Source: a virus. From it: a stretch of DNA of 25,648 nucleotides. The stretch lies in the IMG/VR virus record IMGVR_UViG_3300037584_005881, positions 1-25,648 of that record; one strand, 5' to 3'. Below the pieces are notes generated by a model, which made no database searches, had not been told where the DNA came from, and saw only the letters and a list, made by a program, of their open reading frames with translations. A program made the translations under genes and the position numbers. This document shows positions 1-8,706 of this stretch, in pieces; within the stretch, counting starts at the first letter, position 1, and every line of letters begins with the position of its first letter.

Positions 1-2
1 AA

Positions 3-323
3 ATGGCACAAAATCAACAGTTAATCAACGACCCCGCAGCCCAAGCGGCAAGGGCGTCTAAGGTTGCTGAAGCAACGAAGCAATCAAACAAGAAAGGCGG
101 CATAGGTATGAACCCACTTGCTCTTTTTGGAACACTTGGGATGAGTGGTATCGCACAAGGCCTGTATAATAGAGGACAAAGACGGCAGGGAAAAGACAGA
201 TTAGATGCTTATTCCCGAGGAGATTTTAGTAAATCATTATCAAATACAATAGAAACCATTGAATTGAGAAAATCGTTTCAAGTAAAGAATGAAACGGGGG
301 CATTGAGAAATGCCCGCAGATAG
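3..323 (+). CDS. Small hypothetical virion-cluster protein (106 aa)
   Basis: I do not recognise this protein. It is 106 residues, basic, with an Ala/Gln-rich start, a Gly- and Leu-rich apolar stretch at about residues 36-52 that is too short and polar for a confident membrane helix, and an Arg/Lys-rich second half. The ATG lies 2 bases from the window edge, so no ribosome binding site can be seen and the true start may lie upstream. It overlaps the next gene by 14 bases, which argues that both are real and co-translated. Its place at the front of the packaging genes would suit a small terminase or another small DNA-binding protein, but no helix-turn-helix is evident. That role is only a possibility. 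Confidence 0.7.
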   Translation: MAQNQQLINDPAAQAARASKVAEATKQSNKKGGIGMNPLALFGTLGMSGIAQGLYNRGQRRQGKDRLDAYSRGDFSKSLSNTIETIELRKSFQVKNETGALRNARR

Positions 324-2931
324 TGCTTTTGACGAAGCATGGAACGGCTTGGAAAAAGGTTTCTTTGATTCATTTCAATCTGCTGCTGAGAACGCTCGTA
401 GAAAGCGTGTGGAACGGAGAGCAAATGCAAGCCGATTCACAGGGGGCGACCTCGGCAGGGGGACTGAAACAGTGTCCCCTGCCCCCACCTCTCCCGGTAG
501 CCCACCTCCCGCTACCCCTTCCGCTGATGTTGCTGCAAACATTATGCAAGCATTACGGGGGACTGACCCTTTTCAAAGCATAAGTGAATTGATGTCTAAT
601 GAACAGGCAACGCATAGAGAACAAATATCCCCCCCTCTTGAAGAAACTAAGATTGTTGAGCCTGAGCCTAACACCGTAGAGGTTGCAAACGAGACTGCTG
701 ATTATGAGCCTGTTCTTGAAAACGATACTGAGGAGGTTAGAGAGTCGAGGGAAGAGTTTAACACAAGACTTGCAGAATTCCTCAATATCGATAATCCTGT
801 CGAGAATCCTGAGTCCTCGATGGATATCCTTGATGAGCCTCGAATGGACCCTGAGGAATTTATACCCCCCACTATGGATATTCTTGATGAACCGGATAAT
901 TTGTCCGATGAAGATGAAGATGAAGAGATACCCATTATTGAAGAGGACAAACCCGATTTGGATGACGCAAAAAAAGATGAAATTGTTGCTAATTTAGTCG
1001 ATAACTTAGGTTCTGTGGATGATCAAGATGCGGCTCTTGCAAATATCCTCGGTCTACTTCAACCTGCTACGGACCCTAAAGATGATGAAAAGACTGAGTT
1101 AGAAGAGGATGAGATACCTAATATTTTAGATGACCCTGAGGGGAAAGCCCCTGATGTAGAACAATCAAAAGACGATGCTCGTTCATTTTTTGGCTTTACT
1201 GGAAAACCATTGTCAGGTGAGTCAGGTGCTAAAGAATGGAGGAGGTTGTATGATGCTTTAGAAAGTGAGGAGTCAGGTGATTATATGACTCAAGACTTCT
1301 TTGAAGTAAAACTTGAAATTGCGAGACACTTAAGGAATAATATTGATGATGACCTCGCTGAAGCACTCGGTGCGGATTTTGAGGACCTGTCAGATGACCT
1401 TTCAAATCTTATATCAGACTATAATAGCACATTGGTGAGAATGGAGGAATTAGAGGAATATACCGCCGAAGTAACAGGAGACCCGGACCCGCCAACATTT
1501 ACTGAAGTAAGAGATGATAAATTAGAAAGGGAAAAAACGCAAGCGGAAACTGAAGCCGAAAAAGCCAAACAAATGGATGAACGGTTAGCGGGGATTACCG
1601 GAGAGACATCGGCCCATTTCAGCGATGATGCACAGCCATTTGACGGGCCGACTATGAAGGTATTAGTCGATATGGTAGCAAAGGTCGGAAAACTTCTTGA
1701 TGGCGACGAGACCATTCAAACCAATCAGACAAAATTTAAGAGACGAGGCACAATACCAGTCAATCTCAGTCTCAATGATGATGGAGAGATAATTGGTGCA
1801 AAAGTATTGGGCAAAAATGCCCACATTATGACAATATTAGGTTACACAAAACCTGATGCAAAGAATATAACAATTGGTGGAGAGACGCTCGTTGATGTGT
1901 ATAACGAATATTACAAAGGAAGAAAAAAACAGAACAAAAAGATAGTAGAACAGGAATTTCCAAAATTTATCTCGAATGACCCAAGGTTGTTGCCCGATTT
2001 CGACCCTGAAAAGGATTACAAATTTCAAGAAATAGGAGGTAAAGGCATGAAAGATGTTAACATAACTCAAAACCAAGCGAGTGTTATGGGTATCGATACC
2101 GATAAGTTGCGTGGGAGTGAATTTACTGATGATGTTATTTCAGAATTGCGTCACCGTGGCGGGGGGCACAGATTTGGTAAAAAGTTTAGAGGGCGAGATT
2201 ATGTCAACCAAAAACTAAAACCAAGTCCTCGATTTGCAAGTGGCCCGAATGTCACAGTTAGCAGACAAACGGTAGACCCAATAGACCGAAGAATGGAAAG
2301 AGAAATGATTTTACCAAGAGCAGAAGGCACTGGTTTAGGAGGGAGGGGCAATCCTAGGTCAATGCAAATCCTGCCTGAGCCAAATGTTTCGGTTACAATG
2401 CCGGAGTTAACAGATGGCAGGATATATGGGGCTTTGGACACTGGTTACGAAAACATGACCCCTCGAAACATATCTGATGTATTAGTAAGGCATGGACAAA
2501 AAGCGAAAGAGGGCGGTCATCAAATTAAGGCATTAGGTGGCGTCAAAGAAGTAGCGGCGTATTTTAAAAGTTTGAAAGGCACAGAAGCCCAAGCCAGTAG
2601 AGTGGGCAATCACTCTATCGATAATAAATTGCTTCAGGTTGGTTTAAGTCACCATGATAAAGGCAGTAATAGGGAGATAAATTATCAAGGATTTGAAGAG
2701 GGTTCACCGACTGCTGAGGGTAGTGTAAGTATTCATTCTCAACATGGTTCCGTGCCTATGACCACTATTATTGCCCCGAGAGAGGATAAACTTGAGAATG
2801 TTCCTAACACATTTATGAAGTCTAAAAACGACAATTATTCTTTGTTGCCAATGTCAATACAGATGAAAAACGATTCTCAAAACAGCGTTCAAAATAATAT
2901 GAGCCTATTACCAACGGGGTGGAATCAGTAA
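310..2931 (+). CDS. Large acidic, mostly disordered hypothetical protein (873 aa)
   Basis: No family is recognised. The first ~75 residues end in a Pro/Ser/Thr-rich stretch. Residues ~100-300 are extremely rich in Asp and Glu and contain an exact seven-residue repeat, MDILDEP, at about 171-177 and 189-195, followed by an ILDDP variant near 270. Residues ~300-440 look helical and acidic. Around residue 610-650 there is a basic Gly/Arg/Lys-rich patch, so charge is strongly split along the chain. The ATG at 310 lies inside the preceding gene (14-base overlap) and the stop overlaps the terminase ATG as TAATG. Position before terminase suggests a packaging or internal virion protein, possibly one that binds DNA or a basic partner. 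This is inference from charge and context. Confidence 0.85.
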   Translation: MPADSAFDEAWNGLEKGFFDSFQSAAENARRKRVERRANASRFTGGDLGRGTETVSPAPTSPGSPPPATPSADVAANIMQALRGTDPFQSISELMSNEQATHREQISPPLEETKIVEPEPNTVEVANETADYEPVLENDTEEVRESREEFNTRLAEFLNIDNPVENPESSMDILDEPRMDPEEFIPPTMDILDEPDNLSDEDEDEEIPIIEEDKPDLDDAKKDEIVANLVDNLGSVDDQDAALANILGLLQPATDPKDDEKTELEEDEIPNILDDPEGKAPDVEQSKDDARSFFGFTGKPLSGESGAKEWRRLYDALESEESGDYMTQDFFEVKLEIARHLRNNIDDDLAEALGADFEDLSDDLSNLISDYNSTLVRMEELEEYTAEVTGDPDPPTFTEVRDDKLEREKTQAETEAEKAKQMDERLAGITGETSAHFSDDAQPFDGPTMKVLVDMVAKVGKLLDGDETIQTNQTKFKRRGTIPVNLSLNDDGEIIGAKVLGKNAHIMTILGYTKPDAKNITIGGETLVDVYNEYYKGRKKQNKKIVEQEFPKFISNDPRLLPDFDPEKDYKFQEIGGKGMKDVNITQNQASVMGIDTDKLRGSEFTDDVISELRHRGGGHRFGKKFRGRDYVNQKLKPSPRFASGPNVTVSRQTVDPIDRRMEREMILPRAEGTGLGGRGNPRSMQILPEPNVSVTMPELTDGRIYGALDTGYENMTPRNISDVLVRHGQKAKEGGHQIKALGGVKEVAAYFKSLKGTEAQASRVGNHSIDNKLLQVGLSHHDKGSNREINYQGFEEGSPTAEGSVSIHSQHGSVPMTTIIAPREDKLENVPNTFMKSKNDNYSLLPMSIQMKNDSQNSVQNNMSLLPTGWNQ

Positions 2932-4349
2932 TGTCAGATAACCCCATGTTAAAGTTAACAAGTAACATTGACTTTGAGATGGGGCGTAGAGATTTCAAGT
3001 ATTTTTTTGAGGACATCTGCGGTTTTCAATTAGCAGACTTTCACAAAGAATGGTATGAAATGTCTGAAGACCATAACAAAACTTGCGTAATTGCGTCCCG
3101 TGACCATGGTAAATCTGTGTTCTACAGGTGTTACCTGCTTTGGAAAATGGCATACAATGAAGGCACTGAGGTTCTATTCTTTTCACACAGTCAACATCAG
3201 TCGATTGATCACATGGCGAAAATGGATGAATTGATAATGACCACGCCTGCATTGGAACACCTCAAACCAAAAAGAGGTTGGGCAAAGCAATTATTCAGGT
3301 TCACAAACAAATCATCGATAAGAGCGATGTCGGTTGGTAAAGCAGTGCGTGGTGCTCACCCTGATATTGTAGTGTTGGACGATATATTGTCTAGTGAAGC
3401 ACAGACTCAATTGAAGGCTGTTGCTCAATGGTTCTACACGGCATTGCTCCCTGTATTGCACCACACCGCACAATTGTGTATAGTAGGCACACCGTTTTCA
3501 TTTACCGACCTATATGCTGAATTGAAAGGACTTAGTGGCTACAGTGTAAAAGAATATCCAGCAATAAATGAAAAAACCGGAGACCCTCTATGGCCTGAAA
3601 GGTGGTCGTTGGATGCACTTAACTCAAGGCGTAATGAAATGACATCCATTGCATTTACCCGAGAATATCTTTGTCAACCGCTTTCGAGTGAAGAGAGTTT
3701 GTTCCCTGAAGAGATGATTGCCAATGCGAAAGATGATTCTATTGCATTGACATATTACCCTGACCCGGATGAAAGTCTAAACTATTACATTGGGTGGGAC
3801 CCTGCTATAAGTCCCGATAGAAAAGCAGACTATACCTGTATGATAGTCATAGGGATGGATGAGAACCGTCACAAGAAAATAGTGCATGTCCATCATGAGA
3901 AAGGTATGGACTTCAGCAGTCAAATAGACAAAATCATTGAATTGAATGTGCGCTTTAGCCCTGTAATTATAGAATTAGAAACTAATAACTTTGCTTTAGC
4001 ATTCAAGCAGGTCTTAAATGAAGTATCAGATTTACCAGTAAAGCCTTTCAGTATGTCGAGGATGAAGAAAGAAGCATTAATTCACACACTGCAATTGCAC
4101 TTTGAGCAAGGGCATTTGAAGATACCATACATGGATGAGGGGGCCACAAGGAGGCACATGAACACACTAATCACTGAATTATCGACATTTACCATGCTTG
4201 AAAATGGCCGAATGGAGAGTTTAGGCTCTCACGACGATATGGTTATCAGTTTGGCATTGGCTGTTCAAGCCACAAAAGAATACAGGGATAACATTGTAAT
4301 ACTTGATTCTGAAGCGTGGAGTAAAAGGTTGGGGTGGGCTAATGTCTGA
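2931..4349 (+). CDS. terL: Terminase large subunit (packaging ATPase-nuclease)
   Basis: This is the motor that pumps DNA into the prohead through the portal and cuts the concatemer. The ATPase half shows a Walker A variant ASRDHGKS at residues 55-62, a Walker B strand ending in LDD (D150, D151), and a coupling motif VGTPFS. The nuclease half has an RNase H-like fold signature: D290 in the segment GWDPAIS, an ELETNN strand near 348-353, and SHDDMVISLALA with D435/D436. At 472 residues it has the usual length. I chose the ATG at 2931, which overlaps the preceding stop (TAATG) and has GGGGTGG at 2916-2922 upstream. A GTG at 2919 would add four residues. The last bases overlap the next gene. Confidence 0.95.
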   Translation: MSDNPMLKLTSNIDFEMGRRDFKYFFEDICGFQLADFHKEWYEMSEDHNKTCVIASRDHGKSVFYRCYLLWKMAYNEGTEVLFFSHSQHQSIDHMAKMDELIMTTPALEHLKPKRGWAKQLFRFTNKSSIRAMSVGKAVRGAHPDIVVLDDILSSEAQTQLKAVAQWFYTALLPVLHHTAQLCIVGTPFSFTDLYAELKGLSGYSVKEYPAINEKTGDPLWPERWSLDALNSRRNEMTSIAFTREYLCQPLSSEESLFPEEMIANAKDDSIALTYYPDPDESLNYYIGWDPAISPDRKADYTCMIVIGMDENRHKKIVHVHHEKGMDFSSQIDKIIELNVRFSPVIIELETNNFALAFKQVLNEVSDLPVKPFSMSRMKKEALIHTLQLHFEQGHLKIPYMDEGATRRHMNTLITELSTFTMLENGRMESLGSHDDMVISLALAVQATKEYRDNIVILDSEAWSKRLGWANV

Positions 4350-5691
4350 TTTCATAGAAGCGGTTGTGGGTGTAGAGTCATTATATGACGCATTGAAGAA
4401 ACTTGACCCTAATTACCAACATGACCCTTATGCAGCAGGAAAGAACCTTGCAAATTCTTTAGTGAACACAGCAAAACAGCGTTTATCGCAAATGAATCAA
4501 AAACAACAAGAAGCAGAACAAGAAGTGGCTGAGGCTGAGGAAAAGCAAAAAGAAACCAAGCCTAAAACGCCTGAAGCCCCAAAAACTACAAGTGCTGGTA
4601 GTCCAAGAGATGACTCGGGTATAAGGGGGATGAAAAGTGATGAAAGCACGGCCACCCCCGCTGAGTCGGATGGTTCCGAGGTTAGCGCATCCCCTCAAGA
4701 AAAACTCCCAATGACCAAATCTTGGTTTATTGATAACTTTGGAATGACAAGCACAGAAATGATCGAGATTCTAACAAAAGCCGAGGAATTTGGTGCTATT
4801 GACAGCATTCAGCCTTTGATTCATATGGAGAGAAAGGCGATACTAAAACAATTTGAAGGTGTTGATTCTTCATTAACTAATTCTTTGCCACTGACCGACC
4901 TTGATTATGATTTGATAAATCAAAACCCTGAACGATATAGGATTCATCTACTACAATTAGTAAAAGCGTGGACCTCATCTGATTCTGAGGATAATAAAAT
5001 ACGGGCGGAATCAATTTGGCGAACCCGTATAAATAAGACACAAAGCCTATCCCCAAGAGAGGCAAGCATGTTATCAAAATGTGCCGATGTTATGTATGAA
5101 AGAGGCCCAATGAATGTGGGTACATTGAAATCATATGGCATTAGTGCGCCGTCAAAAGAAATATCAAAACTCATTAAGTCACACGGTTTTCTTTACAATA
5201 TCGTGAAAGCGGGGCAAGGTAAAAGAGCAGATGAAAGAAGTTTGTTCTATGATGTAGACAGGCCAACAGTATTGATAAAAAATACAGGCAGGCTAATTTC
5301 TTCTTTATTGGACAGTGGCGGCGAATTAGGCTTAGACCCGAGAGGAGTCCCACGAATCGTATTGCCGTTTGATAGTGTTAACGCACCTGATTATGCCGAT
5401 GCTATTAAGGCTGAGATGGATGTCAGCAATGTCAGGGCTGAGGGTTCTTCGTTGGTTATTGAGGGCGAGAAAGCGGTGCATAAAGCACTTGAATGGGCTT
5501 TACCCTCTCTTGGAGAAAGCAAACAAGACGGACTTTTAATGAAAAAAGCGATAGAGGGCGATATGAATGCTGGCCGGATTCTTTTGTATAATGACGCCAA
5601 TCCTAACCGCCAAGTCGAGTTAATGAAAGAATGGGGCTGGTCTGTCGACAATTTTGCACAAGTATTACAAGGCGTGATGAAGAATGGCTAA
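4342..5691 (+). CDS. Hypothetical protein with winged-helix-like segment, between terminase and portal (449 aa)
   Basis: Not recognised as a known family. Residues ~1-55 are folded, ~45-75 form a Gln/Glu/Lys-rich coiled-coil-like helix, and ~75-120 are Pro/Ser/Thr-rich and probably disordered. A helical region follows. Residues ~237-300 read like a winged helix: helices, then GPMNVGTLKSYGISAPSKEI, then a hydrophobic strand pair. The C-terminal ~100 residues look mixed alpha/beta. The ATG at 4342 sits inside the end of terminase (8-base overlap) and follows GGGGTGGG at 4331-4338. An earlier in-frame ATG at 4303 has no such site. It could be a DNA-recognition partner of terminase (small-terminase role) placed after, not before, the large subunit. 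That is inference. Confidence 0.85.
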   Translation: MSDFIEAVVGVESLYDALKKLDPNYQHDPYAAGKNLANSLVNTAKQRLSQMNQKQQEAEQEVAEAEEKQKETKPKTPEAPKTTSAGSPRDDSGIRGMKSDESTATPAESDGSEVSASPQEKLPMTKSWFIDNFGMTSTEMIEILTKAEEFGAIDSIQPLIHMERKAILKQFEGVDSSLTNSLPLTDLDYDLINQNPERYRIHLLQLVKAWTSSDSEDNKIRAESIWRTRINKTQSLSPREASMLSKCADVMYERGPMNVGTLKSYGISAPSKEISKLIKSHGFLYNIVKAGQGKRADERSLFYDVDRPTVLIKNTGRLISSLLDSGGELGLDPRGVPRIVLPFDSVNAPDYADAIKAEMDVSNVRAEGSSLVIEGEKAVHKALEWALPSLGESKQDGLLMKKAIEGDMNAGRILLYNDANPNRQVELMKEWGWSVDNFAQVLQGVMKNG

Positions 5692-7507
5692 GGAAGATGC
5701 AAAGAGGATGGAACGCTTGTTCTCCGCAATAGGCGTAGACATGGAAAGACATCAGACTCCCGTTCCGGCTATGCCTCTTTTTTCGAGTGGTATACAAGAA
5801 CCGGCTCTCCTGCAAGGGATTACAATACCAGCATTGTATGCAGCAGCGTATGAATGTGTTGTATTGAGGTCAATACTAAATCACTTGAGCGTAGAAGCAT
5901 TCCGTAAAGGATGGGGTTGGAAGGCTAACTTTGTAGTTAAATGCAGGGAATGTGATGAAGAATATCAGCAAGAGGTAGCAACTTGTATGAAATGTGGTGG
6001 CGAAGTAAGAAAAGCCGATAAACAACAAATAGAATATGCAAATACAGTGTTCAATAATAATAACAGGATGACTCAAAACTTTATTGAAGTCCTTAGAGAA
6101 ATAGAGATGGACTTAAACATTGTAGATGATGCGTATATTATTTTGACAAAAGAATACTTTATTGACCCGTCTTCAAAGTCTGCCAAGTTTTACAGAATAA
6201 AAGAAGTCACAAGAGCAGACCCTATTTTTATGCGTATTGTAGCAGATAAGCGTGGTATAAGAGGGGGCAAGCAATATACCAGTATTGTTGACCGTTCATT
6301 TAGAACATCCAAATCTACAGATAAGTGCCCTAAGACTGGCATGGATGTAGTGCCAATACATTACATGAATCTTGCTGGCGTCGGCAATGGGCAGGTATAT
6401 ACTGACGATGAGGTCATACATATCAGTAAGTGGTCTCCGTCTAAACTTTACGGTAGAAGTCCTGTTGCAACAATGTGGAGGCAGGTCAATACACTCATTG
6501 CTATGGATAATTATGTTTATTCTGCATACCAAAAGAGGAGAATGCCAAGAGGAGTAATGGTGATCAAATCTTCTAACTTAGAAACGGTAGAAAGGACTGC
6601 AAGAAATATACAGGAACATCTTGAAAGAGACCCAAATTACATACCGACTGTTGGTGTTGAAACTGAGTCGGGTAGAGGCGGTCTTGAGTATGTTCGTATG
6701 ATGGACACATTGGAAGAATTACAATATATCCCAATAAAAGATGATATTCGTCAAAGGATTGCTGCTTTCTTTGGTGTGTCAAATGTATTTATGAACGATG
6801 TAACCGGAGGCGGATTAAACAACGAAGGTATGCAGATTGTTGTAAGTAATCGTTCTGTAGCCTATGCTCAGTCTATTTACAATAATGTGCTATTCCCCGC
6901 ACTGGCCGAGGCCTTTTCAATAACAGAATGGCATCTCAAACTAAGTCCTCATGAAGAGGAAGATGAAATCATGAACATGCGTAGAGACGAAATGGCTATT
7001 AGAAACATGATTCAAATGAAACAGGCTGGATTTGAAGCGACCTTGCGAGACGGTATTGATGACACAATCTTGCACTTCGATTACAAACAACCCGACCCTG
7101 CTGAATTGGCAGCGGCTCAACAGGCTGCTGCGGAGGCTGCTCAAGCACAACAGGCTCAACAAGGAGGGGCTCAACAAGGAGGGGCTCAACCTGTTCAAAA
7201 AGGCGTCATATTAGAAAAAAGGTCACAGTTGGACCCAAATAGAGGTGGTAGTTTGCCTGTTCCTTCATCCGTCGCAGTGAATGATGGTAAAACAGACATC
7301 CCTGTCTTACGCACTGTTGGCGAGGGTCAGCACGGTTCAAGAAACAGTGAAGGGAAGAGTCCAGTTAGAGTAAAAAGGCATGAGGGGGCACCTGCTGGAG
7401 CCGAATCAAAAACAGATAAGCGTCAGGACAAAAGTGTTCAAGAGTCCATGACTGATAAAAGACTTAGTGAAATGAGTAAAAGAAAAGGCCTTGGTGGGCA
7501 ATCTTGA
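5684..7507 (+). CDS. Portal protein with zinc-ribbon insertion
   Basis: The portal is the dodecameric ring at one capsid vertex through which terminase pumps DNA. HK97/SPP1-type features are visible: an N-terminal helical region, a beta-rich wing, a DDEVIHISKWSPSKLYGRSP segment typical of portals, a long stem and crown helix region, and an FFGVSNVFMND segment before the C-terminal helices. At 607 residues it is long. Two additions explain this. Residues 87-104 carry CxxC-x10-CxxC (C87, C90, C101, C104), a likely zinc ribbon. The last ~120 residues are Ala/Gln/Gly-rich and then Lys/Arg-rich, probably disordered. The ATG overlaps the preceding stop by 8 bases, with only a weak ribosome binding site. 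Confidence 0.92.
   Translation: MAKEDAKRMERLFSAIGVDMERHQTPVPAMPLFSSGIQEPALLQGITIPALYAAAYECVVLRSILNHLSVEAFRKGWGWKANFVVKCRECDEEYQQEVATCMKCGGEVRKADKQQIEYANTVFNNNNRMTQNFIEVLREIEMDLNIVDDAYIILTKEYFIDPSSKSAKFYRIKEVTRADPIFMRIVADKRGIRGGKQYTSIVDRSFRTSKSTDKCPKTGMDVVPIHYMNLAGVGNGQVYTDDEVIHISKWSPSKLYGRSPVATMWRQVNTLIAMDNYVYSAYQKRRMPRGVMVIKSSNLETVERTARNIQEHLERDPNYIPTVGVETESGRGGLEYVRMMDTLEELQYIPIKDDIRQRIAAFFGVSNVFMNDVTGGGLNNEGMQIVVSNRSVAYAQSIYNNVLFPALAEAFSITEWHLKLSPHEEEDEIMNMRRDEMAIRNMIQMKQAGFEATLRDGIDDTILHFDYKQPDPAELAAAQQAAAEAAQAQQAQQGGAQQGGAQPVQKGVILEKRSQLDPNRGGSLPVPSSVAVNDGKTDIPVLRTVGEGQHGSRNSEGKSPVRVKRHEGAPAGAESKTDKRQDKSVQESMTDKRLSEMSKRKGLGGQS
7153..7190 (+). repeat. 15-base tandem repeat in the portal C-terminal tail
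   Basis: The unit GGCTCAACAAGGAGG occurs twice exactly (7153-7167 and 7168-7182), then an 8-base partial copy follows. It encodes a repeated Ala-Gln-Gln-Gly-Gly segment in the disordered tail of the portal. Because it is in frame with the codons, copy-number change would only alter tail length. Confidence 0.9.
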
Positions 7508-7541
7508 ATAAGTAGATTAACATGGGCATAGGTGAGCGCAG

Positions 7542-7904
7542 ATGACAGAATCATTCGGAAATTTTGAAATAATTGAAAAAATGCAGCCGATGGCAAGAAG
7601 GGCCATTTCTCAGATAGAGGCTATGGAGCAAGCAATCTTACAGAACAATCGAGCAGACATTGAAAAATATATTGTAGAGGCCGAGAATGCAATTTCTCAT
7701 TTGAAGTCTGATTTAGAATTGCATGACAGACTGCAAAAAGCATTAGGCGCACAAAGAGCAGATGAGACTACCATTAGAAAAGGTAATATCCAAGAATTTC
7801 ATCACACCGATTCAGATTATGCAGGAACCGAACAAGGCGTAGTATTGGGCGTTTCTCGCAAAGGCCGCACTACTGAAGTATTCAGGCCGCACCGTGTATT
7901 CTAA
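7542..7904 (+). CDS. Small helical hypothetical protein (120 aa)
   Basis: No family recognised. Residues ~5-75 are predicted as long amphipathic helices, with Glu, Gln, Ile and Leu spaced as in a coiled coil. The last ~35 residues are polar with a basic end (GRTTEVFRPHRVF). The ATG at 7542 follows GGTGAG at 7531-7536 with a 5-base gap. It lies 34 bases after the portal and 12 bases before the next gene's start. A small helical protein just after the portal could be a scaffold-like or portal-associated protein. This is a guess from position. Confidence 0.85.
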   Translation: MTESFGNFEIIEKMQPMARRAISQIEAMEQAILQNNRADIEKYIVEAENAISHLKSDLELHDRLQKALGAQRADETTIRKGNIQEFHHTDSDYAGTEQGVVLGVSRKGRTTEVFRPHRVF

Positions 7905-7916
7905 GGAGTGAACAAT

Positions 7917-8378
7917 ATGTGGCACGATGATGGCTCAGCAAATCTACCATTAATTGGTAATAGATTTAGGGCTGAGGGCCAACATTTCAATGGCATGATT
8001 ACTAAACAGACAATGGAAATGATGCCTCAACAAGGCAGTCCAAAGTCTGCATTAGGTGACGCAATTGATGAATTAGATGCAATGGTGCAAGCATTAGGGA
8101 GTCGAGCAGATTCTGTAAACAGTTTGTTGTCTCAAGCAAGAGCAACTAACATAGACCCTGATGTTACAATGGCAATGATGCAAGATGTGGAAAAATTTAG
8201 AGGAGCACTCCTGAGTTTAACTCCTTTATTGAACGGCATTCGATCAATGCACATGAATTTGGTTCAACACGGACCCGCAACTCCAATGATGCCTGACCCT
8301 ATGATGGCAGCGGCACAACAACAGGCCCCTATGAATATGCCTCCGGCAGACCAAATGGCGCAGCAGGGGGGCATGTGA
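7917..8378 (+). CDS. Met/Gln-rich small hypothetical protein (153 aa)
   Basis: Not recognised. The middle (~45-115) looks like a helical bundle with many Leu, Ala and Met residues. The last ~35 residues are a low-complexity Met/Pro/Gln/Ala tail. The start is ATG 7917, with a clean AGGAGTG site at 7904-7910 six bases upstream. An in-frame GTG at 7908 lies inside that site and is rejected. It is followed directly by the next gene (1 base apart). Its low-complexity tail resembles those of the portal and other proteins in this cluster, which points to a virion or assembly role without saying which. Confidence 0.85.
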   Translation: MWHDDGSANLPLIGNRFRAEGQHFNGMITKQTMEMMPQQGSPKSALGDAIDELDAMVQALGSRADSVNSLLSQARATNIDPDVTMAMMQDVEKFRGALLSLTPLLNGIRSMHMNLVQHGPATPMMPDPMMAAAQQQAPMNMPPADQMAQQGGM

Positions 8379-8379
8379 G

Positions 8380-8706
8380 ATGGCCGATGAGAAACAAGCA
8401 GAAATCGATTTGATGAAGTCTATGGTTGACAAAATCAGTGCGTTAGAGCATCGAATTTCCAGTCTTGAACAGAATAATAACATACTTACTAAATCTTTAC
8501 AGGACCCTGAGGTAATGATGAAAAAGGCAGGTTGGATGAAATTTACTACACCTGTTGCAGATGAAGCATTTGACCCGCTTCAAAGAGACATTGGGGAACA
8601 GAATTTTGACTCTCCTTTCAAGGGAAGTGGCGATGTATTTCAGAAGTCTCGCTTTGATGAGTTAGAAGAGTGGAAAGCGGCAGAAAGGTCGGTGACAAAG
8701 CAATGA
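8380..8706 (+). CDS. Small coiled-coil hypothetical protein (108 aa)
   Basis: Not recognised. Residues ~5-45 form a clear coiled coil with heptad-spaced Ile, Leu and Met (KISALEHRISSLEQNNNIL). The rest is polar with several Phe/Asp-Pro turns. The ATG at 8380 follows the preceding stop by one base, with a G-rich run at 8366-8371 and GTGAG just before it. The stop overlaps the next start as ATGA, a standard coupling arrangement. Oligomerisation through the coiled coil is likely. Its role may be scaffolding or portal association, but nothing in the sequence proves it. Confidence 0.83.
   Translation: MADEKQAEIDLMKSMVDKISALEHRISSLEQNNNILTKSLQDPEVMMKKAGWMKFTTPVADEAFDPLQRDIGEQNFDSPFKGSGDVFQKSRFDELEEWKAAERSVTKQ

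Noticed and set aside
702-950. Antisense Ser-rich open frame
   Set aside because: The serine runs are the reverse complement of the Asp/Glu-rich codons of the acidic protein. It is a composition artefact.
2919-2930. GTG start for the terminase
   Set aside because: The ATG four codons later has the TAATG overlap and the better-placed G-rich site. The GTG lies inside that site.
3001-3009. T-run as an archaeal terminator
   Set aside because: It lies within the conserved reading frame of the large terminase.
7522-7545. Seven-codon mini-frame (ATG at 7522) whose TGA overlaps the ATG at 7542
   Set aside because: It has no ribosome binding site of its own, and such short frames arise easily by chance. 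A leader-peptide role cannot be supported.
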